Source of the DNA: CAZCBJ01 sp964496705
Lineage (GTDB): Bacteria > Chloroflexota > Anaerolineae > Anaerolineales > Anaerolineaceae
Length of the DNA stretch: 5,518 nucleotides
Reading direction: 5' to 3'
NCBI GenBank assembly: GCA_964496705.1
Contig: CAZCBJ010000249.1
Coordinates: 1 to 5,518 of the forward strand
Shown: piece after piece, positions 5,270 to 5,518 of the stretch
Numbering within the stretch: position 1 is the first letter of the stretch
Layout of the letters: each line of letters opens with the position of its first letter
Translations under genes and position numbers: made by a program
Notes under the pieces: model-generated
Databases searched by the model: none
Told to the model about the DNA's origin: nothing
The model's input: the letters and a program-made list of their open reading frames with translations, nothing else

Positions 5270-5518
5270 ATGAAGAAAATTACCATCCTGATCGTTTTGC
5301 TCGCGATGATCTTTACCGTTTCTTGCCTGTGCAATACAGCCAACCTGCCCTTTCTTTCGGATGTGACCAATAACGAACAAACCCCTGCTTTTGACCAAGC
5401 CGCCGTTACCGAAGCGGTTATTAAGCCCACCTCGGAACCCCTGCCCACCGAAACAATGCAACCAACCGAGGAACCCGTCCAGGAACCCACCACCACCCAA
5501 GAACCCCCTACCCCAGCA
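5270..5518 (+). CDS. Predicted Glu/Pro/Thr-rich lipoprotein, 5' part only
   Basis: Eighty-three codons are visible before the window ends, with no stop. The N-terminus is a signal peptide: MKK, a hydrophobic run to about residue 17, then TVSC with C19 as the likely lipidated cysteine (Thr at -3 is less usual for a lipobox; a second Cys follows at 21). After about residue 37 the sequence becomes Glu/Pro/Thr-rich with repeated EPT/PTE units, a flexible linker of the kind that precedes a folded domain, which would lie beyond the edge. The ATG is preceded by AAAGGG (5256-5261), a modest Shine-Dalgarno match. The gene starts 44 bp after the tRNA with no clear promoter of its own in the gap, so read-through from the tRNA promoter is possible. 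Function unknown. Confidence 0.8.
   Translation, partial: MKKITILIVLLAMIFTVSCLCNTANLPFLSDVTNNEQTPAFDQAAVTEAVIKPTSEPLPTETMQPTEEPVQEPTTTQEPPTPA

Noticed and set aside
5245..5500. Minus-strand open frames (82-83 codons) opposite the edge lipoprotein gene
   Set aside because: The plus strand has a signal peptide, a Cys at the end of the hydrophobic run and a Shine-Dalgarno-like site; the antisense frames are by-products of its Pro/Thr/Glu-rich codons.

Overview
The window looks like ordinary chromosomal DNA from a bacterium of the phylum Chloroflexota, most likely class Anaerolineae. This rests on style rather than on a marker gene: Thr/Pro-rich secreted proteins at both edges, a Pro/Thr-rich linker after a lipobox, and a mix of families often seen in that group. 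I see no mobile element, CRISPR array or phage gene. Taxonomy is an inference.

Layout, left to right. (1) The 3' end of a secreted or surface protein with Thr/Pro repeats on both sides of a folded domain (1-717, +). (2) A complete pseudouridine-5'-phosphate glycosidase gene, psuG (707-1651, -), which converges on the first gene with an 11-bp overlap. (3) A 31-bp divergent intergenic gap holding a perfect palindrome with a TATAAT box on each strand, apparently a shared bidirectional promoter. (4) A rightward cluster: a PHP-domain phosphoesterase (1683-2351), a broken C_GCAxxG_C_C family gene (2379-2735) and a small FMN nitroreductase (2757-3284), closed by a clear intrinsic terminator (3329-3356). 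(5) A short regulatory region with a candidate promoter and a 20-bp inverted repeat, then msrP-msrQ (3488-5097), the molybdopterin methionine-sulfoxide reductase and its haem-b membrane partner, joined by a TGATG stop/start overlap. (6) A tRNA-Leu(UAA) gene with a near-consensus promoter (5105-5225). (7) The 5' end of a small Glu/Pro/Thr-rich predicted lipoprotein (5270 to the window edge).

How the genes work together. MsrP and MsrQ form one extracytoplasmic repair unit: MsrQ passes electrons from the membrane to the Mo cofactor of MsrP, which reduces oxidised methionine in exported proteins. MsrP here has a twin-arginine signal ending in a lipobox, so it may be lipid-anchored beside MsrQ. 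PsuG breaks pseudouridine 5'-phosphate into uracil and ribose 5-phosphate, but no pseudouridine kinase or transporter gene lies in the window. The PHP-nitroreductase cluster has no obvious common pathway.

I found no clearly undescribed system. The points most worth a second look are the doubly disrupted C_GCAxxG_C_C gene, the symmetric promoter with an apparently leaderless psuG, the lipoprotein form of MsrP, and the inverted repeat over the candidate msrPQ promoter.
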